Counted from the first letter of the stretch, positions 49,895-58,883 are shown. The stretch: DNA of 64,000 nucleotides from Streptomyces sp. BV286 (GCF_019090165.1 NZ_JAHRIB010000130.1:62001-126000); one strand, 5' to 3'. The notes: generated from the letters alone by a model not told the origin. Made by a program: numbers and translations.

Positions 49895-50887
49895 TCAGCG
49901 AAGCTTCTGAGCGGCCTCGGTCGCCCAGTACGTGAGGATGTTGCGCGCCCCGGCCCGCCTGATCCCGGTCAGCGTCTCCATGATCGCCCTGTCGCGGTCG
50001 ATCCACCCCTTCTCGGCGGCGGCCTCGACCATCGAGTACTCCCCGGAGATCTGGTAGGCGACGACGGGCACGTCCACGGAGTCCGCGACACGCGCCAGGA
50101 CGTCGAGGTAGGGCCCGGCCGGCTTCACCATCACCATGTCGGCCCCCTCCTCCAGATCGAGGGCCAGCTCCCGCAGGGACTCCCGGACGTTCGCCGGATC
50201 CTGCTGATAGGTCTTGCGGTCCCCCTTCAGCGACGAGCCGACGGCCTCCCGGAAAGGCCCGTAGAAGGCGGACGAGTACTTGGCGGTGTACGCCAGCACC
50301 GCCACGTCCTCCCGCCCGATCTGGTCGAGGGCGTCACGGACGACGCCGATCTGGCCGTCCATCATCCCGCTGGGCCCCACGACGTGGGCGCCCGCGTCGG
50401 CCTGCACCTGGGCCATCTCGGCGTACCGCTCCAGGGTCGCGTCGTTGTCCACGCGCCCTTCCGCGTCCAGCACACCGCAGTGACCGTGATCGGTGGTCTC
50501 GTCGAGGCACAGGTCGGACATCACGAGCAGCTCGTCGCCGACCTCGGCCCGCACGTCGCGGATGGCGACCTGGAGAATCCCCTCGGGGTCGGTCCCGGGC
50601 GTACCGACCGCGTCCTTCTTCGACTCCTCCGGCACGCCGAAGAGCATGATCCCGGAGACCCCGGCCGCGACCGCCTCCGCGGCCGCCTTCTTCAGGCTGT
50701 CCCGGGTGTGCTGCACGACGCCCGGCATCGCCGCGACGGGCACCGGCTCGGCGACGCCCTCGCGCACGAAGGCGGGGAGGATGAAGTCGGCGGGGTGCAG
50801 CCGGGTCTCGGCGACCATGCGCCGCATCACGGGGGTGGTCCGCAGCCGCCGCGGCCGGGCGCCGGGGAAGGATCCGTACTTCGTCAT
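49895..50887 (-). CDS. hemB: Porphobilinogen synthase (5-aminolevulinate dehydratase)
   Basis: A 330-residue ALAD that condenses two 5-aminolevulinates to porphobilinogen. The two Schiff-base lysines are in YTAKYSSAFYGPFRE and MVKPAGPYLD. The metal region reads DLCLDETTDHGHCGV: first and third Cys kept, the middle one replaced by Asp, unlike strict Zn-type enzymes. ATG 50887 has AGGT 3 bases upstream. In S. coelicolor hemB sits beside hemD; here a flavin oxidoreductase gene lies between them on the opposite strand. Confidence 0.96.
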   Translation of the reverse strand: MTKYGSFPGARPRRLRTTPVMRRMVAETRLHPADFILPAFVREGVAEPVPVAAMPGVVQHTRDSLKKAAAEAVAAGVSGIMLFGVPEESKKDAVGTPGTDPEGILQVAIRDVRAEVGDELLVMSDLCLDETTDHGHCGVLDAEGRVDNDATLERYAEMAQVQADAGAHVVGPSGMMDGQIGVVRDALDQIGREDVAVLAYTAKYSSAFYGPFREAVGSSLKGDRKTYQQDPANVRESLRELALDLEEGADMVMVKPAGPYLDVLARVADSVDVPVVAYQISGEYSMVEAAAEKGWIDRDRAIMETLTGIRRAGARNILTYWATEAAQKLR

Positions 50888-51074
50888 GGCACCTACGCTA
50901 CGCCCGCCCCAGGACCACCTTTGCCGACTCCTCGTCGGTGCCGACGGCTCCCGAATGCGCCCCGCGCACCCCGGGTCCATCCTGGTGGAACAAGGACCCC
51001 GACGGCCTCTCCCTTCGCGCAGAACCGCCGCCGTCCCTCCGTCGCGCAACCCGCACGCGCTCAAGGAGGACGCG

Positions 51075-52466
51075 ATGACCGCCCCACATCCCACCCCCGA
51101 CCTGTTCGCCCTCTCGGAGATCCGCGGTCCGGTCCTCAGACCCGGCGACGACGGCTACACGGACGAGGTGACCGGCTTCAACCTGTCCGCGACGCACACG
51201 CCCGACCTGGTCATCGGGGCGACCGGCACCGACGACATCGTCACCGCCCTGCGCTGGGCGAGCGCCACCGGCACCCCCGTGTCCGTCCAGGCCACGGGCC
51301 ACGGCGCCAACTACCCCATCGACAACGGCCTGCTGATCAGCACCTCCCGGATGACCGACGTACGGGTCGACCCGGGCGAGCGCACCGCGACGGTCTCCGC
51401 CGGAGCGAAGTGGCGGCACGTCCTGGAGGCGGCCGCACCGCACGGCCTCGGCGCGCTCAACGGCTCGTCGACGGACGCCGGCGTGGTCGGCTACACCCTG
51501 GGCGGCGGCCTCCCGGTGCTCGGCCGCCCGTACGGGTACGCGTCCGACCTGGTCCGTTCCTTCCAGGTCGTCACGCCCGACGGCACGCTCCACGAGGTGG
51601 ACGCCGACCACGAGCCCGAACTGTTCTGGGCACTGCGCGGCGGCAAGGGCAACGTGGGCATCGTGACCTCACTCGTGTGCGAGCTGCCCCCGGTGTCCCG
51701 CCTCCTGGGCGGCGCGCTCTACTGCGCGGGCGAGGACGCGGAGGCCCTGCTGACCGCGTACGCGAAGTGGACGTCGTCCCCGCTCCCGGAGGAGATGTGC
51801 TCGGCGTTCGGACTGCTGCGTCTGCCGCCGCTGCCGCAGATCCCCGAGCCGTTGCGCGGCCGCTTCTGGTCCCGCGTGGCGATCGCCTGGACCGGTGACC
51901 CGGCGGAGGGCGAACGCCTGCTCGAACCCATCCGCGCGGCGGCACCGGTGGTCGTCGACACGGTGGCGGAGATGGACTACACCGCCGTGGACCAGATCTA
52001 CGCCGAACCGCAGGACCCGCTCCCCGCGAGGGAGTCGTGCACCCTGCAGCGCGAGCTGCCGCCCGAGGCCGTACGGACGCTCCTGGACGAGGCCGGCCCC
52101 GCGGCCACCGACTGCCCCCTGCTGGTCGTCCAGCTGCGGCACATGGGCGGCGCGCTGGCCCGCCCCGCGGCGGTCGAGGACGCGGTCTGCGCCCGGGACG
52201 CCCAGTACCTGCTGGAGACGGTAGCCGTCACACCCAGTCCGGCGGCCGCCGAGGCGGTGGAGCGGGCCACGGTGGCGGTACACACGGCGATGGCACCGTA
52301 CGGAACGGGCCGGACCATGGTCAACATCCACGGCACACCCGGCGACGACACGGACAGGGCCCGCGCCTGGACCCCGGAGGTCTACAGCCGCCTGCAACAC
52401 ACCAAGGACACCTACGACCCGGCGAACCTCCTGCGCTTCGGCCACACGATCCCCCCGGCGGCCTGA
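51075..52466 (+). CDS. FAD-linked oxidase with BBE domain
   Basis: A 463-residue flavoenzyme of the berberine-bridge/VAO type. The FAD-binding fold has SVQATGHGANYPIDNGLLI (His for covalent FAD), TVSAGAKWRHVLEAAAPHGL and VGYTLGGGLPVLGRPYG, and ends in the BBE motif YDPANLLRFGHTIPP. A second (Cys) flavin link is not obvious. AAGGAGG lies 5 bases before ATG 51075, an unusually strong signal. Typical products are oxidised alkaloids, sugars or secondary metabolites. Located between hemB and hemD. Confidence 0.9.
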   Translation: MTAPHPTPDLFALSEIRGPVLRPGDDGYTDEVTGFNLSATHTPDLVIGATGTDDIVTALRWASATGTPVSVQATGHGANYPIDNGLLISTSRMTDVRVDPGERTATVSAGAKWRHVLEAAAPHGLGALNGSSTDAGVVGYTLGGGLPVLGRPYGYASDLVRSFQVVTPDGTLHEVDADHEPELFWALRGGKGNVGIVTSLVCELPPVSRLLGGALYCAGEDAEALLTAYAKWTSSPLPEEMCSAFGLLRLPPLPQIPEPLRGRFWSRVAIAWTGDPAEGERLLEPIRAAAPVVVDTVAEMDYTAVDQIYAEPQDPLPARESCTLQRELPPEAVRTLLDEAGPAATDCPLLVVQLRHMGGALARPAAVEDAVCARDAQYLLETVAVTPSPAAAEAVERATVAVHTAMAPYGTGRTMVNIHGTPGDDTDRARAWTPEVYSRLQHTKDTYDPANLLRFGHTIPPAA

Positions 52467-52564
52467 CAGCCCCCACAGCCACCGCGCCCGCCCGTCCGTG
52501 GCCACCAACGAACGCGCGCGGAGCCGCGCCGATATACGACCCGCGGCCGCGGACGCACGGGAGC

Positions 52565-52679
52565 GGGCCGTGCCGGTACGTCGCAGCCCGCCGCATAGCG
52601 CTCCTCCAGGCAACCCCAACGTTTCCGTCGTAGGGCAGTACACCCGGAAGGCGGCGGGCTCGACGTACCGGCACGGCCC
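52565..52679. repeat. 29/30-bp inverted repeat with 56-base loop
   Basis: Left arm 52565-52594 (from GGGCCGTGCCGGTACGTCGC) and right arm 52651-52679 are reverse complements except for one inserted base. The loop (52595-52650) holds no gene. It sits between the convergent oxidoreductase and hemD genes. Confidence 0.85.
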
Positions 52680-52725
52680 CGACCCCCCACCGAAGCGGAC
52701 GGAAAGCGCCACACCAGCGCCACGA

Positions 52726-54414
52726 CTACGTGGTGGTACGCCGCCGACGAGACCCGGGCCGCCGCTCGCTGGGCCGGGTGACAGGATCCCCGGCCTCAAG
52801 AGCAGAAGCCCGACGCCGCAGCCCGAAGTCGGCCAGCGCCTCCGCCAACCGGTGCACGGACGGCTCCGGAGCCATGACGTCGACCCGCAGCCCGTGCTCC
52901 TCGGCGGTCTTGGCCGTGGCCGGACCGATACACGCGATCACGGTGACGTTGTGCGGCTTCCCGGCGATACCGACCAGGTTCCGCACAGTGCTGGACGACG
53001 TGAAGAGAACGGCGTCGAACCCGCCACCCTTGATCGCCTCGCGCGTCTCCGCGGGAGGCGGCGACGCCCGCACGGTCCGGTAGGCCGTGACGTCGTCGAC
53101 CTCCCAGCCCAGCTCGATGAGCCCGGCGACCAGGGTCTCGGTCGCGATGTCGGCCCGAGGCAGGAACACCCGGTCGATCGGGTCGAAGACCGGATCGTAG
53201 GGCGGCCAGTCCTCCAGCAGCCCCGCGGCGGACTGCTCCCCGCTGGGCACCAGATCCGGCTTCACACCGAAGGCGACCAACGCCTTGGCGGTCTGCTCAC
53301 CCACCGCGGCAACCTTGATCCCCGCGAAGGCGCGCGCATCGAGCCCGTACTCCTCGAACTTCTCCCGCACGGCCTTGACCGCGTTCACCGAGGTGAAGGC
53401 GATCCACTCGTACCGCCCGGTGACGAGCCCCTTGACCGCCCGCTCCATCTGCTGGGGCGTCCGCGGCGGCTCGACGGCGATCGTCGGCACCTCGTGCGGC
53501 ACGGCCCCGTACGACCGCAGCTGGTCGGAGAGCGACGCCGCCTGCTCCTTCGTGCGCGGCACGAGCACCTTCCAGCCGAACAGCGGCTTGGACTCGAACC
53601 ACGACAACTGGTCGCGCTGGGCGGCTGAGGAACGCTCACCGACCACGGCTATCACCGGCCGGCCGCCCTCGGGCGAGGGCAGCACCTTGGCCTGCTTCAG
53701 CGTCTGCGCGATGGTCCCGAGCGTCGCGGACCAGGTCCGCTGCCGGGTCGTCGTACCGGCGACGGTCACGGTCATCGGGGTGTCGGGCTTGCGGCCCGCG
53801 GCGACGAGCTCGCCCGCCGCCGCCCCCACGGAATCGAGGGTTGTCGAGACGACCACGGTCCCGTCGGACGCGCCGACCTCGGTCCAGCAGCGCCCGGAGG
53901 CCGTACGGGCGTCGACGAACCGCACGTCCGTGCCCTCGGCGTCCCGCAGCGGCACACCCGCGTAAGCGGGCACACCCACAGCGGCGGCAACACCGGGAAC
54001 GACCTCGAAGGGCACGCCCGCAGCGGCGCAGGCAAGCATCTCTCCGGCCGCGTACGCATCGAGCCCGGGGTCACCCGAGACCGCACGGACGACCCGCCTG
54101 CCGCCCCTCGCGGCCTCCATGACAATATTGGCCGCGTCCTTCGACGCGGGGACGCCAGAGGTGGTTGACGTGCCGTCAACTACCTTCAGCTGAGGCGTGT
54201 CCGGGCTCGCGCCCGTATCGGTGTCGAGCACGGTGACGTTTCGTCTGGCGTGCGTGCGGACGACGTCGAGCACTTCGGGTTCGGCGACCAGGACATCCGC
54301 GTTCCCCAGCGCCTCCACGGCGCGCAGAGTCAGCAGTCCCGGATCACCGGGTCCGGCACCGAGGAAGGTGACGTGCCCGTGTTCGAGGCCGGCGGGAAGG
54401 GTGGTGGGGCTCAA
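52726..54414 (-). CDS. hemD: Fused uroporphyrinogen-III C-methyltransferase / synthase
   Basis: A 562-residue fusion. The N-terminal SUMT/CobA half has VTFLGAGPGDPGLLTLRAVEAL, RVVRAVSGDPGLDAYAAGEML and VPGVAAAVGVPAYAGVPL. The C-terminal uroporphyrinogen-III synthase half begins GWKVLVPRTKEQA and includes AVGEQTAKALVAFGVKPDLVP and DAVLFTSSSTVRNLVG. It closes hydroxymethylbilane to uroporphyrinogen III and can methylate it toward sirohaem/B12. The TTG start overlaps the hemC stop (TTGA) with GGGGAG 8 bases before, so it is translated in the hemACD operon. Confidence 0.94.
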   Translation of the reverse strand: MSPTTLPAGLEHGHVTFLGAGPGDPGLLTLRAVEALGNADVLVAEPEVLDVVRTHARRNVTVLDTDTGASPDTPQLKVVDGTSTTSGVPASKDAANIVMEAARGGRRVVRAVSGDPGLDAYAAGEMLACAAAGVPFEVVPGVAAAVGVPAYAGVPLRDAEGTDVRFVDARTASGRCWTEVGASDGTVVVSTTLDSVGAAAGELVAAGRKPDTPMTVTVAGTTTRQRTWSATLGTIAQTLKQAKVLPSPEGGRPVIAVVGERSSAAQRDQLSWFESKPLFGWKVLVPRTKEQAASLSDQLRSYGAVPHEVPTIAVEPPRTPQQMERAVKGLVTGRYEWIAFTSVNAVKAVREKFEEYGLDARAFAGIKVAAVGEQTAKALVAFGVKPDLVPSGEQSAAGLLEDWPPYDPVFDPIDRVFLPRADIATETLVAGLIELGWEVDDVTAYRTVRASPPPAETREAIKGGGFDAVLFTSSSTVRNLVGIAGKPHNVTVIACIGPATAKTAEEHGLRVDVMAPEPSVHRLAEALADFGLRRRASALEAGDPVTRPSERRPGSRRRRTTT

Positions 54415-55370
54415 TGTACTCGCTCCCCCATCAGACCGGCCGCGCCCTTGGCAAGCATCTCGGCGGCGAGTTCACGGCCGAGCGCCATTGCTTGGTCATG
54501 TGTCTCGGGCACGGGACCGGTGGTGGACAACTGCACCAGCGTCGAGCCGTCGGTCGTGCCGACGACGCCGCGCAGGCGCATTTCCTTGACAATCTGCCCG
54601 TCGGCCAGAAGGTCGGCGAAGGCACCCACAGGTGCGCTGCAGCCGGCCTCCAGGGCGGCGAGCAGGGACCGCTCGGCGGTCACGGCGGCCCGGGTGAGCG
54701 GGTCGTCGAGCTCGGCGAGCGCAGCGACGAGGTCCGCGTTGTCCGCGGCACACTCGATCGCGAGGGCCCCCTGTCCGGGGGCGGGCAAAACTGTGTCGAC
54801 CGACAGGAAGTCGGTCACTTCGTCGGTCCGTCCGATGCGGTGCAGTCCGGCGGCGGCCAGGACGACGCCGTCGAGCTCACCGGCGCGCACGAACCCGATC
54901 CGGGTGTCGATGTTCCCGCGGATCGGCACGGTCTCGATCGTCAGCCCGTGGTCACGCGCGTACGCGTTCAGCTGGGCCATGCGACGCGGCGAGCCGGTGC
55001 CGATCCTCGCCCCGTTCGGCAGCTCGGCGAACTTCAGGCCGTCGCGTGCGATCAGCACGTCGCGCGGGTCCTCGCGGACCGGTACCGCGGCCAGTGCCAG
55101 CTCGTCGGGCTGCCCGGTCGGCAGGTCCTTGAGGGAGTGCACGGCGAAGTCGATCTCACCGCGCAGCAGTGCCTCGCGCAGGGCGGTCACGAAGACGCCC
55201 GTGCCGCCGATCTGTGCGAGGTGCTCGCGGGACGTGTCTCCGTAGGTCGTGATCTCCACGAGCTCGACGGGCCGTCCGGTCACCTGGCTCACGGCGTCCG
55301 CCACCTGCCCGGACTGGGCCATGGCGAGTTTGCTCCGCCTGGTCCCGAGCCTCAGTGCCTGCTCAGTCAT
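54411..55370 (-). CDS. hemC: Hydroxymethylbilane synthase
   Basis: A 319-residue enzyme that polymerises four porphobilinogens. It has LRLGTRRSKLAMAQSGQVADAV, DFAVHSLKDLPTG, RIGTGSPRRMAQL, IRGNIDTR and the dipyrromethane cofactor Cys in AALEAGCSAPVG (near 244). It overlaps both hemA and hemD by 4 bases, so the three are translationally coupled in the order hemA-hemC-hemD. Confidence 0.97.
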   Translation of the reverse strand: MTEQALRLGTRRSKLAMAQSGQVADAVSQVTGRPVELVEITTYGDTSREHLAQIGGTGVFVTALREALLRGEIDFAVHSLKDLPTGQPDELALAAVPVREDPRDVLIARDGLKFAELPNGARIGTGSPRRMAQLNAYARDHGLTIETVPIRGNIDTRIGFVRAGELDGVVLAAAGLHRIGRTDEVTDFLSVDTVLPAPGQGALAIECAADNADLVAALAELDDPLTRAAVTAERSLLAALEAGCSAPVGAFADLLADGQIVKEMRLRGVVGTTDGSTLVQLSTTGPVPETHDQAMALGRELAAEMLAKGAAGLMGERVH

Positions 55371-57340
55371 GCTCGCCCTCGGTTCTCGGCGCTCTCGAAG
55401 TTGTCGCTGTCGAAGGTGTGTGCTCCGAAGGCAGTGCCATCGAAGGTGCTGTCGGTGCGGCCGACGCGACCGCCGTCGACGCGCCCGTTACCGGACCGGC
55501 CGTTGTCGACACGCCCGTCCCCGGAGTCACGGCCGTCGGCCCAGTCATCAGCCCGGTCGTCGGCCCGGGAGACAGCGTCAACCGTCTCCTGGTCCAGGTC
55601 GAACAGGGTCCGCAGCGCGTCCGCGTACCCGGCACCGCCGGGCTCGGCGGCCAGTTGCTTGACCCGTACGGTCGGCGCGTGCAGCAGCTTGTCCACGACG
55701 CGTCGCACGGTCTGGGTGATCTCGCCGCGCTGCTTGTCGTCGAGGCCGGGCAGCCGTCCGTCGAGCCGGGCGATCTCGCCCGCGACGACGTCGGCGGCCA
55801 TCGTCCGCAGCGCCACGACGGTCGGCGTGATGTGCGCGGCCCGCAGAGCGGCGCCGAAGGCGGCGACCTCGTCGGCGACGATCCGCCGCACCTGGTCGAC
55901 GTCGGCGGCCATGGCGCCCGCGGACGGCGTCCGTTGATCGGGCACGGTGGCGGACGCGTCGGCGAGGGACTCGATGTCCACCAGCCGTACCCCGGGCAGC
56001 CGGTGCGCGGCCGCGTCGATGTCACGGGGCATGGCGAGGTCGAGCAGCGAGAGAACGGGCGCGGGCCGGGGCGCTTCGGCGACGGGCTCGGGCCGGCGCC
56101 GCTCGGGCACGCGCCCGACGGTGGCCGCGGCGGCGGCGAGGGCGGCGATGGCCTCGGCCTCGGCGGCCGGGTCGAGCACGACGGTGAGGCCGGTCTGTCC
56201 CTCGGACGCCGTGGCGGACGCGCCCTTGTCCACCCAGGCGGCGTGCTGCTCCAGCTCGGCGGCGGCCATCCCCGCCACGGCGGCCTCGCCGAGCACGGAG
56301 AACCCGGCGGTCGCCTGCACGGCGGAGAGGTCGAGGGGGCAGTTGTCCTCGGTGCCGACGCTGGTGGGCGGCAGGTCGTCCCGTACGGCGGGGGTCGCGG
56401 TCGTCCGGGCGGAGCCGCCCGTCGCGCGGAGGCCGCCACCGGAACCGCCACCGGCACCGGCCGGCGACGGGACCGTACGACCCTCCAGCGCCGCGGCGAC
56501 GCTCTCGGCCGTGAGGACGAGTCCCGTCGCGCCGGTGCACGACACGACGACGTCGGCACGTGTCAGTTCGCCCGCCACCGCGTCCATCGGCACCGCCCGG
56601 GCCAGCACGTCCGTGCCGTCCTGCCCGTCGGGCCGCTGTCCGTACTGCTCCCCGAGGAGCTCGGCGAGCCGCTCGGCCCGGTCGAACGTCCGGTTGGCGA
56701 CGACCACTTCGGCCACTCCGGCGCGCGCGAGCGTGGCCGCGGCCAGCGAGGACATCGAGCCCGCGCCGATCACGAGGGCCCGCTTGCCCCTGGCCCAGGC
56801 GTCGACCGATGCTCCGGCGGCGAACTGCTCCAGGCCGAAGGTCACCAGGGACTGCCCGGCCCGGTCGATGCCGGTCTCGGAGTGCGCGCGCTTGCCGACC
56901 CGCAGCGCCTGCTGGAAGAGGTCGTTCAGCAGGCGTCCGGCCGAGTGCACCTCCTGCGAGGTGGCGAGGGCGTCCTTGATCTGGCCGAGGATCTGCCCTT
57001 CGCCGATCACCATCGAGTCCAGGCCGCAGGCCACGGAGAAGAGGTGGTGGACGGCCCGGTCCTCGTAGTGCACGTAGAGATAGGGGGTGAGCTCCTCCAG
57101 CCCGACCCCGCTGTGCCGCGCGAGCAGCGTGGAGAGCTCGGCGACACCGGCGTGGAACTTGTCCACGTCGGCGTAGAGCTCGATCCGGTTGCAGGTGGCG
57201 AGTACCGCGGCCTCGGCGGCCGGCTCGGCGGCGACGGTGTCCTGGAGCAGCTTGACCTGGGCGTCCGCGGGCAGCGCGGCCCGCTCGAGGACGCTGACCG
57301 GAGCGCTGCGGTGACTCAGCCCGACGACGAGGAGACTCAT
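55367..57340 (-). CDS. hemA: Glutamyl-tRNA reductase with insertion and tail
   Basis: A 657-residue enzyme, about 200 longer than most. Residues 1-280 match the family: LLVVGLSHRSAPV, the catalytic Cys in VLATCNRIELY (near 50), HYEDRAVHHLFSVACGLDSMVIGE and the NADPH strand ALVIGAGSMSSLAAATLA. A low-complexity insert of roughly 110 residues follows EGRTVPSPAGAGGGSGGG, interrupting the dinucleotide domain, before LSLLDLAMPRDIDAAAH. The tail repeats DGRV/NGRV. It reduces Glu-tRNA to glutamate-1-semialdehyde, the substrate of the hemL enzyme. Start overlaps rex. Confidence 0.95.
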   Translation of the reverse strand: MSLLVVGLSHRSAPVSVLERAALPADAQVKLLQDTVAAEPAAEAAVLATCNRIELYADVDKFHAGVAELSTLLARHSGVGLEELTPYLYVHYEDRAVHHLFSVACGLDSMVIGEGQILGQIKDALATSQEVHSAGRLLNDLFQQALRVGKRAHSETGIDRAGQSLVTFGLEQFAAGASVDAWARGKRALVIGAGSMSSLAAATLARAGVAEVVVANRTFDRAERLAELLGEQYGQRPDGQDGTDVLARAVPMDAVAGELTRADVVVSCTGATGLVLTAESVAAALEGRTVPSPAGAGGGSGGGLRATGGSARTTATPAVRDDLPPTSVGTEDNCPLDLSAVQATAGFSVLGEAAVAGMAAAELEQHAAWVDKGASATASEGQTGLTVVLDPAAEAEAIAALAAAAATVGRVPERRRPEPVAEAPRPAPVLSLLDLAMPRDIDAAAHRLPGVRLVDIESLADASATVPDQRTPSAGAMAADVDQVRRIVADEVAAFGAALRAAHITPTVVALRTMAADVVAGEIARLDGRLPGLDDKQRGEITQTVRRVVDKLLHAPTVRVKQLAAEPGGAGYADALRTLFDLDQETVDAVSRADDRADDWADGRDSGDGRVDNGRSGNGRVDGGRVGRTDSTFDGTAFGAHTFDSDNFESAENRGRA

Positions 57341-58104
57341 GCCGGCATCACGGCGGGGACATCCCCGTCGGGCCCTTTCCCGGCCTCCTTGGCCGCCGCG
57401 GCCTCGGCCTTGAGTGCGGCGTCGGCCTGGGCCTCGGCCTCCTCGCCGGCCTTGCGCTGCTCGTGGAAGGCGAGGATCTGCAGCTCGATGGAGAGGTCGA
57501 CCTTGCGTACGTCGACGCCGTCCGGCACGGTCAGCACGGTCGGCGCGAAGTTCAGGATGGAGGTCACGCCGGCGGCGACGAGCCGCTCGCAGACCTGCTG
57601 TGCGGCCCCGGCGGGGGTCGCGATGACACCGATCGACACACCGTTGTCGTCGATGATCTTTTCCAGCTCGTCGGTGTGCTGCACGGGGATGCCGGCGACG
57701 GGCTTGCCCGCCATCTCGGGATCGGCGTCGATCAGCGCCGCGACACGGAATCCGCGCGAGGCGAACCCGCCGTAGTTGGCCAGGGCCGCGCCGAGGTTAC
57801 CGATACCGACGATCACTACCGGCCAGTCCTGGGTGAGGCCCAGCTCGCGGGAGATCTGGTAGACGAGGTATTCGACGTCGTAGCCCACACCGCGCGTGCC
57901 GTACGACCCGAGGTACGAGAAGTCCTTGCGCAGCTTGGCGGAGTTGACCCCCGCCGCGGCCGCGAGTTCCTCGGAGGAGACCGTGGGTACCGAGCGCTCC
58001 GACAGAGCGGTGAGGGCTCGGAGGTACAGCGGAAGCCTGGCGACGGTGGCCTCGGGAATCCCTCGGCTGCGGGTCGCCGTTCGGTGAGTTCGGCCAGTTG
58101 CCAC
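57337..58104 (-). CDS. rex: Redox-sensing repressor Rex
   Basis: A 255-residue Rex protein. The winged helix (IPEATVARLPLYLRALTAL, SSEELAAAAGVNSAKLRKDFSYLGSYGTRGVGYDV) and the NADH-binding Rossmann fold (PVVIVGIGNLGAALANYGGFASRGFRVAALIDADPE) are intact; an Ala/Glu/Lys-rich tail follows. It binds operator DNA when NAD+ is high and releases with NADH. GTG 58104 has GGAG 5 bases upstream. First gene of rex-hemA-hemC-hemD and controlled by the operator just upstream. Confidence 0.97.
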   Translation of the reverse strand: MATGRTHRTATRSRGIPEATVARLPLYLRALTALSERSVPTVSSEELAAAAGVNSAKLRKDFSYLGSYGTRGVGYDVEYLVYQISRELGLTQDWPVVIVGIGNLGAALANYGGFASRGFRVAALIDADPEMAGKPVAGIPVQHTDELEKIIDDNGVSIGVIATPAGAAQQVCERLVAAGVTSILNFAPTVLTVPDGVDVRKVDLSIELQILAFHEQRKAGEEAEAQADAALKAEAAAAKEAGKGPDGDVPAVMPA

Positions 58105-58435
58105 GGTGCTCCTGCGGGTAGCGCGGGGCTGCAGGCGGTCACACGTTCCTGGACCGCCCCGTCGAATGCAGGCTATGTCTTTGTGAACGCGTGCACAAAG
58201 ATGGTGTCCGATTTGCCCGGCCAACGTGACCGGGGTCACGCACCCCCGGCGCACCCGTACGGAACCGGCGCTCGCACACCTTCGTTCCTCACTTGTTGGG
58301 GGCAAAGCCGCACACTCTCCTCTACGATCCCCGCCCCCGAGTCCGAATCGCCCTCGATCCTAAGTGACTTTCGGGACCCGTTGGACTGCTCGGTCAGGCC
58401 ACGGTCCGATTACTCCTGCCGCCCGGCGGCGGTGG
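58105..58435. other. Intergenic region with the Rex operator
   Basis: No gene is seen. The left half holds the rex promoter with its operator; the right half, to the glutaredoxin stop, is plain intergenic sequence with an AT-richer piece near 58340-58375. Confidence 0.7.
58181..58198 (-). promoter_or_regulatory. Rex operator (ROP site)
   Basis: TTGTGAACGCGTGCACAA is an almost perfect copy of the known Streptomyces Rex consensus TGTGAACGCGTTCACA, differing by one base. It lies 77-94 bases before the rex start, where -35/-10 elements of the rex-hem operon are expected. Supports NADH-responsive self-repression of haem synthesis genes. Confidence 0.9.
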
Positions 58436-58726
58436 CTACGAGGTGAGCGCCCGTCGCAGCCGCTCCCCGTCCACTTTCCAGAACGTGTGCTGTGCCCCGT
58501 CCACCAGCACCACCGGGATCTGCTCCCAGTACTCACGGTGCAGGTCCGCGTCCTGGGTGATGTCCTTCGTCTCCCAGGGGACTCCGAGGTCACCGCAGAC
58601 CTTCTCGACGACGGCCTGTGCGTCTTCGCACAGGTGGCAGTCGGGCTTGCCGATCAGGGTGACCAGCCGCTGCTGCGGCGCCTTCTTCTCCGCGCGGCGC
58701 TCCGCACGCCGAAAGATGGGACTCAT
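58436..58726 (-). CDS. Glutaredoxin-like protein
   Basis: A 96-residue thioredoxin-fold protein. The active site is KPDCHLCEDAQAV (CxxC), followed by PWETKDITQDADLHREYWEQIPVVLVDGAQHTFWKVD, the DUF836/glutaredoxin 2 type cis-Pro region. ATG 58726 is used; the frame continues upstream without coding features. It is divergent from the HAD gene and tail-to-head with the rex operon. It likely reduces disulfides with mycothiol or thioredoxin reductase. Confidence 0.9.
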   Translation of the reverse strand: MSPIFRRAERRAEKKAPQQRLVTLIGKPDCHLCEDAQAVVEKVCGDLGVPWETKDITQDADLHREYWEQIPVVLVDGAQHTFWKVDGERLRRALTS

Positions 58727-58766
58727 GACCCCATTCTCCCGCGCCCCACCGACAACGTTCCTCCGT

Positions 58767-58795
58767 CGGGGGCGCGGGGAACCGCGCACCCGGCC
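58767..58795 (+). repeat. Interspersed 29-bp repeat, degenerate copy 5
   Basis: Starts CGGGGGCGCGGGGAACCGCG, an altered form of the family at 13282, upstream of the HAD gene. Confidence 0.65.
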
Positions 58796-58835
58796 CCCAC
58801 CGCTCCCACCGGCCCGCAGCCGACGCACAGCCCCC

Positions 58836-58883
58836 GGCGAAGCACCCGTCGAAGCACCCAGCGAAGCACCCAGCGAAGCACCA
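58836..58883. repeat. 12-bp tandem repeat, four units
   Basis: Units GGCGAAGCACCC, GTCGAAGCACCC, AGCGAAGCACCC and AGCGAAGCACCA follow one another between the glutaredoxin and HAD genes. No coding role is evident. Confidence 0.9.
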
